64,000 bases of DNA from Saccharomyces mikatae IFO 1815 (Eukaryota > Ascomycota > Saccharomycetes > Saccharomycetales > Saccharomycetaceae): the NCBI RefSeq assembly GCF_947241705.1, contig NC_079270.1, forward strand, positions 496,001 through 560,000. The letters are read 5' to 3'. This document shows, one piece after another, positions 37,447 through 47,142 of the stretch (its first letter is position 1; the number at the start of each line of letters is the position of its first letter). A model generated the notes under the pieces. That model saw nothing but the letters and a program-made list of their open reading frames with translations, did no database searches and was not told the origin of the DNA. The position numbers and the translations under genes are program-made.

Positions 37447-38760
37447 ATGGTGGTGAGTACAATATATATTGCAAGGCATGGATATAGATCCAATTGGCTT
37501 CCCGAAGGCCCATACCCAGATCCACTTACGGGAATTGATAGTGATGTTCCTCTAGCAGAACATGGAGTCCAGCAAGCAAGAGAATTAGCGCATTATCTTT
37601 TGTCCTTGGATAATCAACCAGAAGCGGTCTTCGCTTCTCCCTTTTATAGGTGTCTTCAGACTACGCAACCGATAGCTAAGTTGCTAGAAGTACCTGTTTA
37701 TCTAGAAAGAGGTATTGGAGAATGGTACAGACCAGATAGAAAACCCGTCATTCCAGTACCAGCTGGATATGAGATACTAAGTAAATATTTTCCAGGTATC
37801 ATTAGCCCAGAGTGGGATTCCACACTAACACCAAGTAAAAAGGGTGAGACCGAGCAGGAGATGTACATAAGATTTAAAACTTTCTGGCCCCTGTTTATTG
37901 AACATGTAGAAAAGGAATATCCAAATGTTGAATGTATCCTATTGGTTACACATGCTGCGTCAAAGATTGCTCTAGGTATGAGCTTGCTGGGGTACTGCAA
38001 TCCTCGTATGCCTTTGAATGAAAATGGTGATAAAATAAGAAGCGGTAGTTGTTCATTAGATAAATACGAGATTCTTAGAAAAAGCTACGATACCATAGAT
38101 GATGTTGACAGTCAAAATCAAACGGCTTTGACTTATGTACCCTTTAAAGACAGAAAATGGGTTCTAACCATGAATGGAAACACCGAATTTTTGAGTGGTG
38201 GTGAAGAAATGAATTGGAGTTTTGATTGTGTGGCAGAAGCTGGTTCAGATGCTGATATCCAAAGGAGACAAGAAACAAAGAAAAACGGCGCACCAACACC
38301 GGAAGTAGATGATCAAACTGAGGTTGAAACTGTTTATATCAGTGTTGACATTCCTAGCGGTAACTACAAAGAAAGAACAGAGATAGCAAAGAGCGCAACT
38401 TTACAATACTCTGGTTTAGAGGCAGATGCACCACTGTTTCGGATTGGAAACAGATTGTATGAAGGATGCTGGGAACGACTTGTTGGCACGGAACTTGCAT
38501 TTCCAAATGCTGCACATATACATAAGAAAACAGCCGGTCTACTATCATCAACTAATACCAGTCAAACAACACAAGGTGGCCAAAATACACAGCTTTCTAC
38601 TGCTAGCGACCCAGATGCACGAATGCAAGAAGACGATGCTAGCGTACCAGATTTGGTCGAAAAAGATGAGAGCCACACAGGAGACAAGGAAGAAATTCAA
38701 TCAGAGAAGATATATAGGATAAAAGAACGGATAGTGCTAAGCAACGTCCGCCCTATGTAA
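37447..38760 (+). CDS. TFC7: TFIIIC subunit Tfc7 (tau55) with histidine-phosphatase domain
   Basis: 437 residues (435 in S. cerevisiae). The N-terminal 200 or so residues form a histidine phosphatase (phosphoglycerate-mutase-like) fold: IYIARHGYRSNW holds the RHG motif with the catalytic His, ASPFYRCLQTTQPIA the second Arg, IGEWYRP the acid region and LLVTHAASKIAL the second His. The C-terminal part, from about residue 230, dimerises with Tfc1 (tau95) in the tauA lobe of TFIIIC, the assembly factor for RNA polymerase III at tRNA genes. The paralogue YNL108C is a phosphatase-domain-only protein. Whether the domain acts on a substrate is unsettled. Confidence 0.94.
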   Translation: MVVSTIYIARHGYRSNWLPEGPYPDPLTGIDSDVPLAEHGVQQARELAHYLLSLDNQPEAVFASPFYRCLQTTQPIAKLLEVPVYLERGIGEWYRPDRKPVIPVPAGYEILSKYFPGIISPEWDSTLTPSKKGETEQEMYIRFKTFWPLFIEHVEKEYPNVECILLVTHAASKIALGMSLLGYCNPRMPLNENGDKIRSGSCSLDKYEILRKSYDTIDDVDSQNQTALTYVPFKDRKWVLTMNGNTEFLSGGEEMNWSFDCVAEAGSDADIQRRQETKKNGAPTPEVDDQTEVETVYISVDIPSGNYKERTEIAKSATLQYSGLEADAPLFRIGNRLYEGCWERLVGTELAFPNAAHIHKKTAGLLSSTNTSQTTQGGQNTQLSTASDPDARMQEDDASVPDLVEKDESHTGDKEEIQSEKIYRIKERIVLSNVRPM

Positions 38761-38939
38761 TAACTAGTTTGTAACATTAGCAACCCTTTTCATGAACGCT
38801 TGCACATTTGCCCCTCAATAAGTTACCATATCTTTTGTCAGACGAGAGCCGCGAAGGAACGTGAAGGCAAAATAGCTTGCTTAAGCATAGTAAAGAATAT
38901 CTGGAACATCAGAAAGGGAGAGCGCATACATCAGAAAGA

Positions 38940-39638
38940 ATGTCTTGTAGTAGTCAGCTACCATCGGGGATAATTGAATACATATGTTCTGAATATGAAA
39001 TTATTTTGGCCAGCACTTCTCCACGAAGATATCAAATTTTACACGATACAATGGGAGTTACTGACTTGAAAACAATGGTTTCTACATTCAAAGAAGATCT
39101 TGATAAAGAGAACTATTCTTCAGATCCAATTGGGTATGTACACGATACTAGTTGGCATAAAGCGCAGAGCATTATTGAAATTTTGACTGACTGCGAGAAC
39201 CAAAATCCGAACGAATCTGTTAGACCCAAGCTTATCATATGTGCAGACACTATTATTATTGATAGGGCTGGAAAAATTTACGAGAAGCCCAAAACTAAAG
39301 AAGTTCAAATGAAGTATTTAATGAAGTTTTGCTACGAAGACGATGAACCTGTTAGCGTTGTCACAGCAGTGACATTGATTAAATGGTACAGTAAAAAGAA
39401 TTTCGAGTTGATACCATTCAGAGATGAAACCAAAGTATTCTTTGATAACAAAATACCTTTGAAAACATTGCAACAATACGTGGAAAGTGGAGATGGTCTA
39501 GAAGTTGGTGGTGGATTCAAGATACAAGGACAAGGTGCGTTACTTATCGAAAAAATCGAAGGTGATTACTATAACGTAGTTGGATTACCTCTAAACAAAA
39601 CATTTAAAGCACTCTATGCTGAAGCTAATTTGCCATGA
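38940..39638 (+). CDS. Maf-family nucleotide pyrophosphatase, YOR111W homologue
   Basis: 232 residues from the ATG at 38940 (MSCSSQLPSGIIEY), the S. cerevisiae length; 21 open codons precede it but contain no ATG. Maf/HAM1-like motifs are clear: ILASTSPRRYQIL with the SPRR phosphate-binding signature near residue 27, KLIICADTIIID with the conserved catalytic Asp, EKPKTKEVQ, and GDYYNVVGLPL near the end. Family knowledge: Maf proteins hydrolyse non-canonical or pyrimidine NTPs (dTTP/UTP) to the monophosphate and pyrophosphate, a house-cleaning role. Substrate here is inferred from family only. Confidence 0.88.
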   Translation: MSCSSQLPSGIIEYICSEYEIILASTSPRRYQILHDTMGVTDLKTMVSTFKEDLDKENYSSDPIGYVHDTSWHKAQSIIEILTDCENQNPNESVRPKLIICADTIIIDRAGKIYEKPKTKEVQMKYLMKFCYEDDEPVSVVTAVTLIKWYSKKNFELIPFRDETKVFFDNKIPLKTLQQYVESGDGLEVGGGFKIQGQGALLIEKIEGDYYNVVGLPLNKTFKALYAEANLP

Positions 39639-40027
39639 CCTTTGCAAATTTGTTTACGTTAACTCGTTATTTTTATTGGCCATCTACAACGCTGAAAGAA
39701 GTAAATAAACAATTAGTGAAGGTTATATTCATGAACAGGTATGTATAGTAAATCTTAGTATTTTTGCAATGAATAGCAATTCACCTGTCTTATTTTTTTA
39801 TGATTATAAAAATAATGTAATGGTAATACGCCTTCTATATTTCAAGCCTTCGCGCCTATAGTCTGCTATTTTTTCATCTTGAAAAAAACAATTCTCTTTG
39901 TTTATACTGCGAATATTAAGCAGATGCATTTTCATTACATCGATATTGTCAAGTCACTAGTTCATGAATTAAGTTTGCTACAATCATTGAAGTTGTTTCC
40001 AATAGAGGTATAAAGTATTTGTGTATG
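39639..40027. other. YOR111W-CEX1 spacer
   Basis: 389 bp. AT-rich, with T-runs after the upstream gene and no identifiable promoter motif or RNA gene. Two adjacent ATGs (40025 and 40028) mark the CEX1 start. Confidence 0.5.
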
Positions 40028-42301
40028 ATGAATTTTTCCAGCATTTTCAAATCTATTTCGAATTTTCAGTTCCCATACACCATAGAGGAAACTGCAACGG
40101 CTGAAACTGCTTTCTGGCAATGTTTTGATGGTATAAAGAAGGCAGATTCTTCACCAGTCACCGTCTTTAAGGCAAAGAGATGTCCAGAAAGTGAAACTTT
40201 GATTTCAAATGCTGTTCACAAGGCCAAAATTATGAAGATCCCAGGGCTTTGTACTGTGTTGGAGACTTTTGATTCAGATCCTCAATCCACATTTATTGTA
40301 ACTGAGAGGGTAGTTCCATTTCCTTGGAATGATTTGGATTCTTTATCTCAAAACAAATTTGGTATTGAACTGGGAGTGTCACAATTATTAGCAACTTTGG
40401 GATTCTTGAACAAATTCGTCCTTGGCACACTTTCCAAAGATTCGATATATATCAATATCAAGGGGGAGTGGGTAATATTTGGCCTAGAACTCTGTTCAAG
40501 TAAAGAGGGATTAAGTGCCCTTGAATTTGTCAATAAAGCCAGAACATATTACAGTATAGTTGGCTCACAATTGCCCTGTGAAGATCCAAATACAATTGAC
40601 TCAATGGAATTAGGCTTATTAATAAAGAGTCTTATGAGTCATTCTTCTTTACCTAAAGATTGGGTTGCTAGTATAAATATGATTTCAGATGGAAGGATGA
40701 CAATCGAAAACTTTCGGAAAAGGTTAGAGAATACAGAGACTTGGCGTTGCAATCCTTTAATCAGCTTTTATCAAGAGTTGAAGGAGCTACATATAAAGGA
40801 CCCACAAGGAAAGTTGGTGGTAATGTCGAACTTGGAAAATCTGTACTTAGAGTCGAGAGAGATTTTTCGCAATCTAACACCTGGGATGATTGAAAATTTC
40901 ATTATTCCAGAGCTCTGTGAAATTATAAAACTACTGATAACGCAAAATATCAATGGAGCCCCCAATAATCCGGCCGTGAACCTGAATGCATCACATAAAC
41001 TTGTACCATTCCTAGCGATCGTTCTAGATTTAACTTCTGAAACTAACACCTTTCCGGATGGGTTTAACGATCTTATCGCCCAATGTTTCAAACTTCCGGA
41101 TAGGCAAGTACGATTTCTTTTGTTGATATACTTACCCAAATTAATAGGGCCACTGAGTAAATCAGAGATCTCCAGTAGAATATACCCACACTTTAGCCAA
41201 GGTTTGACAGACTCTGATGCTACTCTTAGGTTACAAACATTGAAGACCATACCATGCATTGTACCATGTTTGTCAGAAAGACAACTCAATAATGAGCTGT
41301 TGAGATTTCTCGCAAAAACACAGGTCGATTCTGATATTGAGATTCGAACATGGACAGTTATTATTATTAGCAAGATTTCTACTATACTATCAACATCAGT
41401 TGGCAATCGGTCAAACATCTTGGCAACAGCATTTACAAAGTCTTTGAAAGATCCTCAAATTAAACCAAGATTAGCTGCTCTTTATGGGCTTGAGAAGTCA
41501 ATTGAGCTGTTTGATGTCAGCACCATCGCGAACAAGATCTTAACCGTCATTGCCCCCGGTTTGCTGGATAAAAGTCCCATAGTAAGAGAAAGAGCTAAAA
41601 TCCTGTTTGAAATGTATTTAAACAAATTAGAGAAAGAGGCTCTACTCATTCAAACAAGCAATAGTACTGTTGAATCAGAGGATGTGAGAGATATCGATTT
41701 TGATAATTACGGTTGCGATGAAGAAGACATGAATAAAGAAGACAAAATGTTGGCAGCACAATTTTTAGATAATTTACGCTTAAATTCGCCCTCAGCAACA
41801 ATTCCAAATAGTATTGCTGACAGTGAAGTGGATTCGACTTGGGATGGCAATGATTGGGACCATCTCAGCGATACGGATGGATTTGCCGTAAAAAGTACCA
41901 CGGACATCCCCACCAAATCAAAGAGTCATATAACAACTGAGAACACTCAAAAAGTTCATGGAAAACCTATTAGAATTAATAAGAGTTGGAACGATGAACT
42001 GAATGATAATGACTGGATACAAAATGAAGCCGACCCATGGGAGGAGCCAGAGCATCGCCCAAAGCCACAAGCATCGACTTTGACAAAGAAAAGCCCTCTT
42101 AATGCAAAGCTTCTAACCAAGAAGAAGAAAACAACGATTCTGGCACCAAGAAACACCGCCGCTGTCAAAACATCTCTATCAAATAAAACAACAAAAAGTA
42201 AGCCTGTGAGTAGTGTCCGTGGCTCCGCAATCAATGAACGAAATATAAACAACTGGGATGATGATGATGCAGATGCGGACTCATGGGATACGAATTGGTG
42301 A
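40028..42301 (+). CDS. CEX1: Cytoplasmic tRNA-export factor Cex1 (SCYL1-like)
   Basis: 757 residues counted from the ATG at 40028 (MNFSSIFKSI), which matches the S. cerevisiae N-terminus; an ATG directly before it (40025) would add one Met and is the first reached by scanning. The N-terminal kinase-like domain (about 1-270) has lost the catalytic motifs: the HRDLKPEN position reads SKDSIYINIK and the DFG position reads WVIFGLE. HEAT-type helices follow (about 330-560), then an acidic Asp/Trp-rich tail ending DDADADSWDTNW. Cex1 collects aminoacyl-tRNA from exportins Los1 and Msn5 at the pore and passes it to eEF1A; its relatives also bind COPI coats. It neighbours TFC7. Confidence 0.93.
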   Translation: MNFSSIFKSISNFQFPYTIEETATAETAFWQCFDGIKKADSSPVTVFKAKRCPESETLISNAVHKAKIMKIPGLCTVLETFDSDPQSTFIVTERVVPFPWNDLDSLSQNKFGIELGVSQLLATLGFLNKFVLGTLSKDSIYINIKGEWVIFGLELCSSKEGLSALEFVNKARTYYSIVGSQLPCEDPNTIDSMELGLLIKSLMSHSSLPKDWVASINMISDGRMTIENFRKRLENTETWRCNPLISFYQELKELHIKDPQGKLVVMSNLENLYLESREIFRNLTPGMIENFIIPELCEIIKLLITQNINGAPNNPAVNLNASHKLVPFLAIVLDLTSETNTFPDGFNDLIAQCFKLPDRQVRFLLLIYLPKLIGPLSKSEISSRIYPHFSQGLTDSDATLRLQTLKTIPCIVPCLSERQLNNELLRFLAKTQVDSDIEIRTWTVIIISKISTILSTSVGNRSNILATAFTKSLKDPQIKPRLAALYGLEKSIELFDVSTIANKILTVIAPGLLDKSPIVRERAKILFEMYLNKLEKEALLIQTSNSTVESEDVRDIDFDNYGCDEEDMNKEDKMLAAQFLDNLRLNSPSATIPNSIADSEVDSTWDGNDWDHLSDTDGFAVKSTTDIPTKSKSHITTENTQKVHGKPIRINKSWNDELNDNDWIQNEADPWEEPEHRPKPQASTLTKKSPLNAKLLTKKKKTTILAPRNTAAVKTSLSNKTTKSKPVSSVRGSAINERNINNWDDDDADADSWDTNW

Positions 42302-42584
42302 TTCTGGAACTTATATAGCCTTACATATTGTAGAAAGATGTATTCTGCGATTCTTTTGTTATTTAAAGGCCTTACGCCCGTACCCCGCGACTTCGTTGTT
42401 TTGAGAAGTGGAGGGAAGAAAGGGTCCCTTTAATTCCAGTAGCAGTGAAGCCTACGCCAAAGAGTCTTCAGAAAAGGAACTTTGTAGCACCATAAATGGG
42501 TCCACAGAGAAATTAATTGGGACATCATTAGATACACGAACTATATAAGTCAGAACAGATCCGGATACTGAAGAGTTACTAGCC

Positions 42585-45314
42585 ATGTCTCCTCCAACTA
42601 CACAGTTCTTGGGCAGCTCGCAAACGGAACAAAATCAAAGCCAAGACCAATCATCAGAGCAAGTTGAGGAGCATAACCAGGACCATGAGCAAGGATCTAC
42701 TCCCGTTTTGAACCAAAGTCAACCGTCTTCATCACAACAGCAGCATCAACAAACGAGAAATGAGTCGATTTCATATTATACGAATTTTAATCAGCCACGA
42801 TATTCTACGGACGCGTCTATTAACTCATTTCTGAACATATCCGATAATGTACCAGTAATAGTCGCAGGAGTCCCTACTACCAGTAATACCTATTCCAATA
42901 TTCCACGACTTTCTACCTCAAGCACGCATCAACCGCCAGACTTATCACAGATCGGACGCGGCTTTTCTATAGTAAACAATCTCTTCCCACAGCAGCAACC
43001 GCAACAGCAACTCCAAAATCAAAATCGCCAACAGCCACAACAGCAACAGCAACAGACTTCATTTAAAACGCCTTCATTTTCGACTGGATTAACAGGAAGT
43101 TCTTCTCAATACCAGTTTTTGCCAAGGAATGATAATTCTTCTCAACCACCCTCAAAGAGAAATTCTGTTTATCTTGGGCCTAATGATGGAGCAGATTTTG
43201 AATTTTTCAGTATGCAGCAATCACAACAACCACAATTTCAGCCTGGCGGTAGAAGAGAATCAAGCTCAATGAGACCACCACTCTTGATACCAACCGCAAC
43301 TACTAAAAACCAAACAAATAGCTCGAATAATGGCGGTAGTATGAATGCAAACGCCGACTATGAATCATTTTTTAGTGGTAATACCAGCAGTAGTAATTCT
43401 AATCAGAATCCGTACTTTTTGAGTTCAAGAAATAATTCTTTGAAATTCAATCCGGAAGATTTTGACTTCCAGTTTAAAAGGCGGAATTCCTCTGTTAGAG
43501 GTACTTTGGATCATAGTAACCAAAATTCCTTTATGCCTGAGCCAAGATTAAATTCTCTTTCCGTTGGTAATAAAGCCAATAGTGATAATGTAGTCGATAG
43601 CAGTAATGTAACTAGTAACATAAACAGCGGCAAAAGTAACGAAATTGAAAGCGAGGATAACAACAATGGTGAAGACAATAATAGTAACAATAATGATAAT
43701 AATGACAGCAACATCAATTCTACATCCAGTACTAATATCCCAAACCAAGAGGAGCATAATCTTGTCTCTACAGATATTACAAACAATAGTACGAAAGATC
43801 TAAAGGAAATAGAACAAAGACTTCGAAAGCATTTGAATGATGAAGATAGTTACTCGGGTACAATATCAAGAACTTTGGGTAAAGATTCAGAGGTGATTAA
43901 AGGCAGTGAGGGATCAAATAAGCATATAGACGGGTCTGGGATACAAACAAATATCAACAAGAAAAGGAAAAAAGATGATTCTGCTATTTATGTGAAGAAT
44001 GAGGTGCCTTGTGCTGATCCTATTATAACTAAGAGAAACTCGGCTTCTGATGAAAGTACAGCAATAGTCAATTTTCCTGATAAAGAATCTCCGATGACTG
44101 AGATGGGTTCAGTAAACGATGATGCGACTAACCTGATAGGTGCAACAAAAGTTGATCAATTAATGCTGATTATTCAGGCGAGAAAGAAAGGTTTCACAGA
44201 GAAGGTAAATACTACTCAGGATGGAGACCTACTTTTTAATCAAACAATGGACATACTACCACCAAAAAACGAACTGGTAGGTGGGGTAGAAAAACCAAAA
44301 GGGACACATAATACACGCGCTGTTAAAAAACACGAATGCCCTTACTGCCACCGACTTTTCTCACAGGCGACTCATTTAGAGGTTCACGTTCGCTCTCATA
44401 TTGGGTACAAACCATTTGTTTGTGATTATTGTGGCAAAAGATTTACTCAAGGTGGGAACCTGAGGACGCATGAAAGATTACATACAGGTGAGAAACCTTA
44501 TTCATGTGATATCTGTGATAAAAAATTTTCGAGAAAAGGGAACTTAGCGGCCCACTTAGTTACCCATCAAAAATTGAAACCATTTGTTTGCAAGTTAGAG
44601 AATTGCAACAAGACTTTTACTCAACTAGGAAATATGAAAGCTCATCAGAATAGGTTTCACAAGGAAACATTGAATGCTTTGACAGCAAAACTAGCTGAGA
44701 TGAACCCATCAGATAACATCCCATTGGAAGAACGACAACTGTTAGAGTACTTCGCTTCGATTTACAAAAACTCAAATAGAGGAATTAAGGGTAGGGGGAA
44801 AGGCGTAGGAACGAAAAAATCCACAATTTCCTCTCCAGAAAATCATTCTGCGAGCATTATTTTGAACTCTAATACCAATAGGAATAATAATGTTACTTTT
44901 AATCGCCCTGAGAATGCTGGTAACCCTGAGGGTAACGTTGATAACAATAACAATAATAATAATAATAATAATTCAGGCTCTCATATTATGATTTCACCGA
45001 CTCAAAAGGATATGGGAACACTGCAATCTCAATTCGGACACAATAACTTCAACAATCCTGTGAACAGCTCAAACTCTTCCAATCAACCAATCATAAACTA
45101 CAATTACACTACTTTACCTCATTCTCGTTTAGGCAGTGGCAGTTCTAACAACACTAATACTAACACCAACAATTTTACGGTAGGCAGTGCTCCAGGTGCT
45201 TTAATGGCGCCAACCACCAGTAATGACTTCAGTTTCAACCTGGATCAATCGAATGATAGTGAGAGATCTCAGCAAGAACAGGTGAGGTTTAAGAACATAA
45301 ATTACAAGAGCTAG
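42585..45314 (+). CDS. AZF1: C2H2 zinc-finger transcription factor Azf1
   Basis: 909 residues (914 in S. cerevisiae). The first 560 residues are low-complexity Gln/Asn/Ser-rich, with a polyQ block at about residues 136-158. Four tandem C2H2 fingers span about 585-692: CPYCHRLFSQATHLEVHVRSH, CDYCGKRFTQGGNLRTHERLH, CDICDKKFSRKGNLAAHLVTH and a longer CKLENC...HQNRFH finger, joined by TGEKP-type linkers. The tail is Asn-rich with a polyN block near 790. Azf1 binds A-rich AAAAGAAA sites and activates different genes in glucose (CLN3) and non-fermentable carbon (cell-wall genes). Fingers are near-identical to S. cerevisiae as recalled, whereas the tracts differ. Confidence 0.95.
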   Translation: MSPPTTQFLGSSQTEQNQSQDQSSEQVEEHNQDHEQGSTPVLNQSQPSSSQQQHQQTRNESISYYTNFNQPRYSTDASINSFLNISDNVPVIVAGVPTTSNTYSNIPRLSTSSTHQPPDLSQIGRGFSIVNNLFPQQQPQQQLQNQNRQQPQQQQQQTSFKTPSFSTGLTGSSSQYQFLPRNDNSSQPPSKRNSVYLGPNDGADFEFFSMQQSQQPQFQPGGRRESSSMRPPLLIPTATTKNQTNSSNNGGSMNANADYESFFSGNTSSSNSNQNPYFLSSRNNSLKFNPEDFDFQFKRRNSSVRGTLDHSNQNSFMPEPRLNSLSVGNKANSDNVVDSSNVTSNINSGKSNEIESEDNNNGEDNNSNNNDNNDSNINSTSSTNIPNQEEHNLVSTDITNNSTKDLKEIEQRLRKHLNDEDSYSGTISRTLGKDSEVIKGSEGSNKHIDGSGIQTNINKKRKKDDSAIYVKNEVPCADPIITKRNSASDESTAIVNFPDKESPMTEMGSVNDDATNLIGATKVDQLMLIIQARKKGFTEKVNTTQDGDLLFNQTMDILPPKNELVGGVEKPKGTHNTRAVKKHECPYCHRLFSQATHLEVHVRSHIGYKPFVCDYCGKRFTQGGNLRTHERLHTGEKPYSCDICDKKFSRKGNLAAHLVTHQKLKPFVCKLENCNKTFTQLGNMKAHQNRFHKETLNALTAKLAEMNPSDNIPLEERQLLEYFASIYKNSNRGIKGRGKGVGTKKSTISSPENHSASIILNSNTNRNNNVTFNRPENAGNPEGNVDNNNNNNNNNNSGSHIMISPTQKDMGTLQSQFGHNNFNNPVNSSNSSNQPIINYNYTTLPHSRLGSGSSNNTNTNTNNFTVGSAPGALMAPTTSNDFSFNLDQSNDSERSQQEQVRFKNINYKS
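42990..43058 (+). repeat. CAG/CAA polyglutamine tract in AZF1
   Basis: Interrupted CAG/CAA run encoding a Q-rich block with P, L, N and R interruptions. Mixed CAG and CAA codons make it less slippage-prone than a pure run. The equivalent S. cerevisiae tract differs in length and pattern, as I recall. Confidence 0.85.
44943..44972 (+). repeat. AAC/AAT polyasparagine tract in AZF1
   Basis: Ten consecutive AAC/AAT codons, the last seven or so pure AAT, coding for an N-run in the C-terminal region. Likely length-polymorphic between strains. Confidence 0.85.
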
Positions 45315-46060
45315 CCTCTTTTTCAGCAGCATTTTTGAGTTTCTATGTTTCGGTACATTGTTGTATACTTCTTTCAGATGATAATAACAATCGAGGGGAA
45401 ATCATTTCGTCAAGCTTAAATCAGAAATGCCACGTTTATGTTTAATTTCTTTTCAAACTGCATGGTTTTATAGCTTTTTTTTTCTATTTTGCAGTTTTCT
45501 TTCAACTTTATTCATTTTTTTATTACTTCAAAGGTTCATTTTCTATCGACGGTTTCTTTTATTATGTATGTATATACATACCAATATATATATATATATA
45601 ATGTGTAATATTCCAAGTATACGTACTTTGGGTTTATATTTTTAACTTACGTACTCTTTTTACAATAATATTTCTTTAAATTGATACCCATAAGCCTTCA
45701 GCATTATTAACTTTAAGCGCTTTTTGGTCTTTGTTTTTGTTTTTTTTTTTTTTTTCGCGTTTCGTGCTTTAAAGAAACATGTGAAATAATCTGTAATGAC
45801 TATCTGGCCTTCACAGTTGATCAGTAGATACTGCAGTTTATCATTTTAGCTATCCTGCTTTCTAAATCGTTGTGCTATTTCAACTAAACAACGTGAGGAG
45901 TTGAAGCCTTCCTCTTTGAGTATTTGTATTTCTTTAACTGAATCATTTTCAGAATCTCCACCGACACCCCTTGACGTCTTTTGATTCCTCTTAATTCATC
46001 AGATCATAAGTACGTTCAGCAACAATAACGACAGTATCCCAGAAATTCTAAAGCGCTCGA
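45315..46060. other. AZF1-YOR114W spacer
   Basis: 746 bp. It includes a TA-dinucleotide run near 45583-45600, a T-tract near 45739-45756 and two 10/11 matches to the ARS consensus at 45434-45444 and 45632-45642 on the same strand. A 72-codon frame at 45427-45645 is Phe/Leu-rich low-complexity translation and is not called. Confidence 0.5.
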
Positions 46061-46939
46061 ATGAAGGTCACTCTATTATTGAAGGCTCAGCTCTCTCCTG
46101 TTAGCTACACAACTAAGAAGTCTTTCCAAAGACAGCTTAATCGCTCACCATTTACAGCTTTTCAATATTTCTTTCAACTTGAAGTTCAAAAACTGCATAA
46201 CGTCTCTAAATATGAGGATATCATAAACTACGCAAGAGGGAATACCAACTTCAAGAGGTTCAAAAGAAATGAGTGGGACAGCATGTCGCTAACCAAAAAG
46301 AGGCTGTACTATGCTTCCTTCTGTCAATCAATGAATATTGATATTTGGAAGGTCAGTAAGGTTGAACTTGCCAAAAGACTAGAAATTCCAATACCAGTAA
46401 TGAGTGAGTATTTACTTTTTAGAAATAAGTTCAAGGTGAAATTTGATTCACGTTGGAGCTCTCTGGAAAGTAAAGCATATAAAAATGTTTCAAGACCACC
46501 TACTAGGAAGACTGTGGTTACTGAAGTTTGTTCAAAAAACCGCACCATCACATCTGTCAACAAAATCAAACCTCGGAAACGATTAGTGGCGATGAAGAGG
46601 ATTCCTCGTTCGGAGAATTTTGCAAAAAATCATTCTCATGAGGCTCAAGAGAATCTTTATGATTATATGAAAAGGTTCCAACAAATGTGCAAAGAATGTC
46701 GGTATGCTTGGAATGAAAAAGTTGACTGTGATCAAAAACTGGAAATTAGAGAAAAATTACAACTATGGAGGTCAAAGTTTGAGAAGATGATGGATAACGA
46801 GATACAAATTTTGCAGAAGAATATGGATATTATGTCAAAATTTAATCCCAGAAGTGAGGCTTACTTTACAGCAAATCACGATTCTAGTACATCGCAAAAT
46901 AACATTCTTCCTATGGCATATCTGCCAAAAAAAAAATGA
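46061..46939 (+). CDS. Uncharacterised protein, YOR114W homologue
   Basis: 292 residues (294 in S. cerevisiae) from the ATG at 46061 (MKVTLLLKAQLSPVSY). It is basic and mostly hydrophilic, with no signal peptide or membrane segment. Visible features are a Lys/Arg-rich middle (KPRKRLVAMKRIPR) and a helical, coiled-coil-prone C-terminal third (YDYMKRFQQMCKECRYAW and KLEIREKLQLWRSKFEKM), ending MAYLPKKK. I recognise no domain. Residues 60-130 have spaced Trp and aromatic residues (EWDSMSLTKKRLYYASF) that look like a folded helical module. Function unknown; conservation of length supports a real gene. Confidence 0.8.
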   Translation: MKVTLLLKAQLSPVSYTTKKSFQRQLNRSPFTAFQYFFQLEVQKLHNVSKYEDIINYARGNTNFKRFKRNEWDSMSLTKKRLYYASFCQSMNIDIWKVSKVELAKRLEIPIPVMSEYLLFRNKFKVKFDSRWSSLESKAYKNVSRPPTRKTVVTEVCSKNRTITSVNKIKPRKRLVAMKRIPRSENFAKNHSHEAQENLYDYMKRFQQMCKECRYAWNEKVDCDQKLEIREKLQLWRSKFEKMMDNEIQILQKNMDIMSKFNPRSEAYFTANHDSSTSQNNILPMAYLPKKK

Positions 46940-47142
46940 CAATATATTGTCAAGACGCTCATAAAAGTTCATACGCACTTCACTATCACGTAGATTAGGT
47001 TCGATCATAACATTTTCTGACTACAATTTAACAGTAAGCGTACTATTTGGAGACTGTTTCCTTTTTTCTTTTATATGCGCATATATATTTATGTGTATGC
47101 ATATATAGACATACGTTTATATAAATTAAATCTGTCAGACAA

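Noticed and set aside
43511-43786. Leu/Ser-rich minus-strand frame inside AZF1
   Set aside because: Antisense of the Asn-rich region; no independent support.
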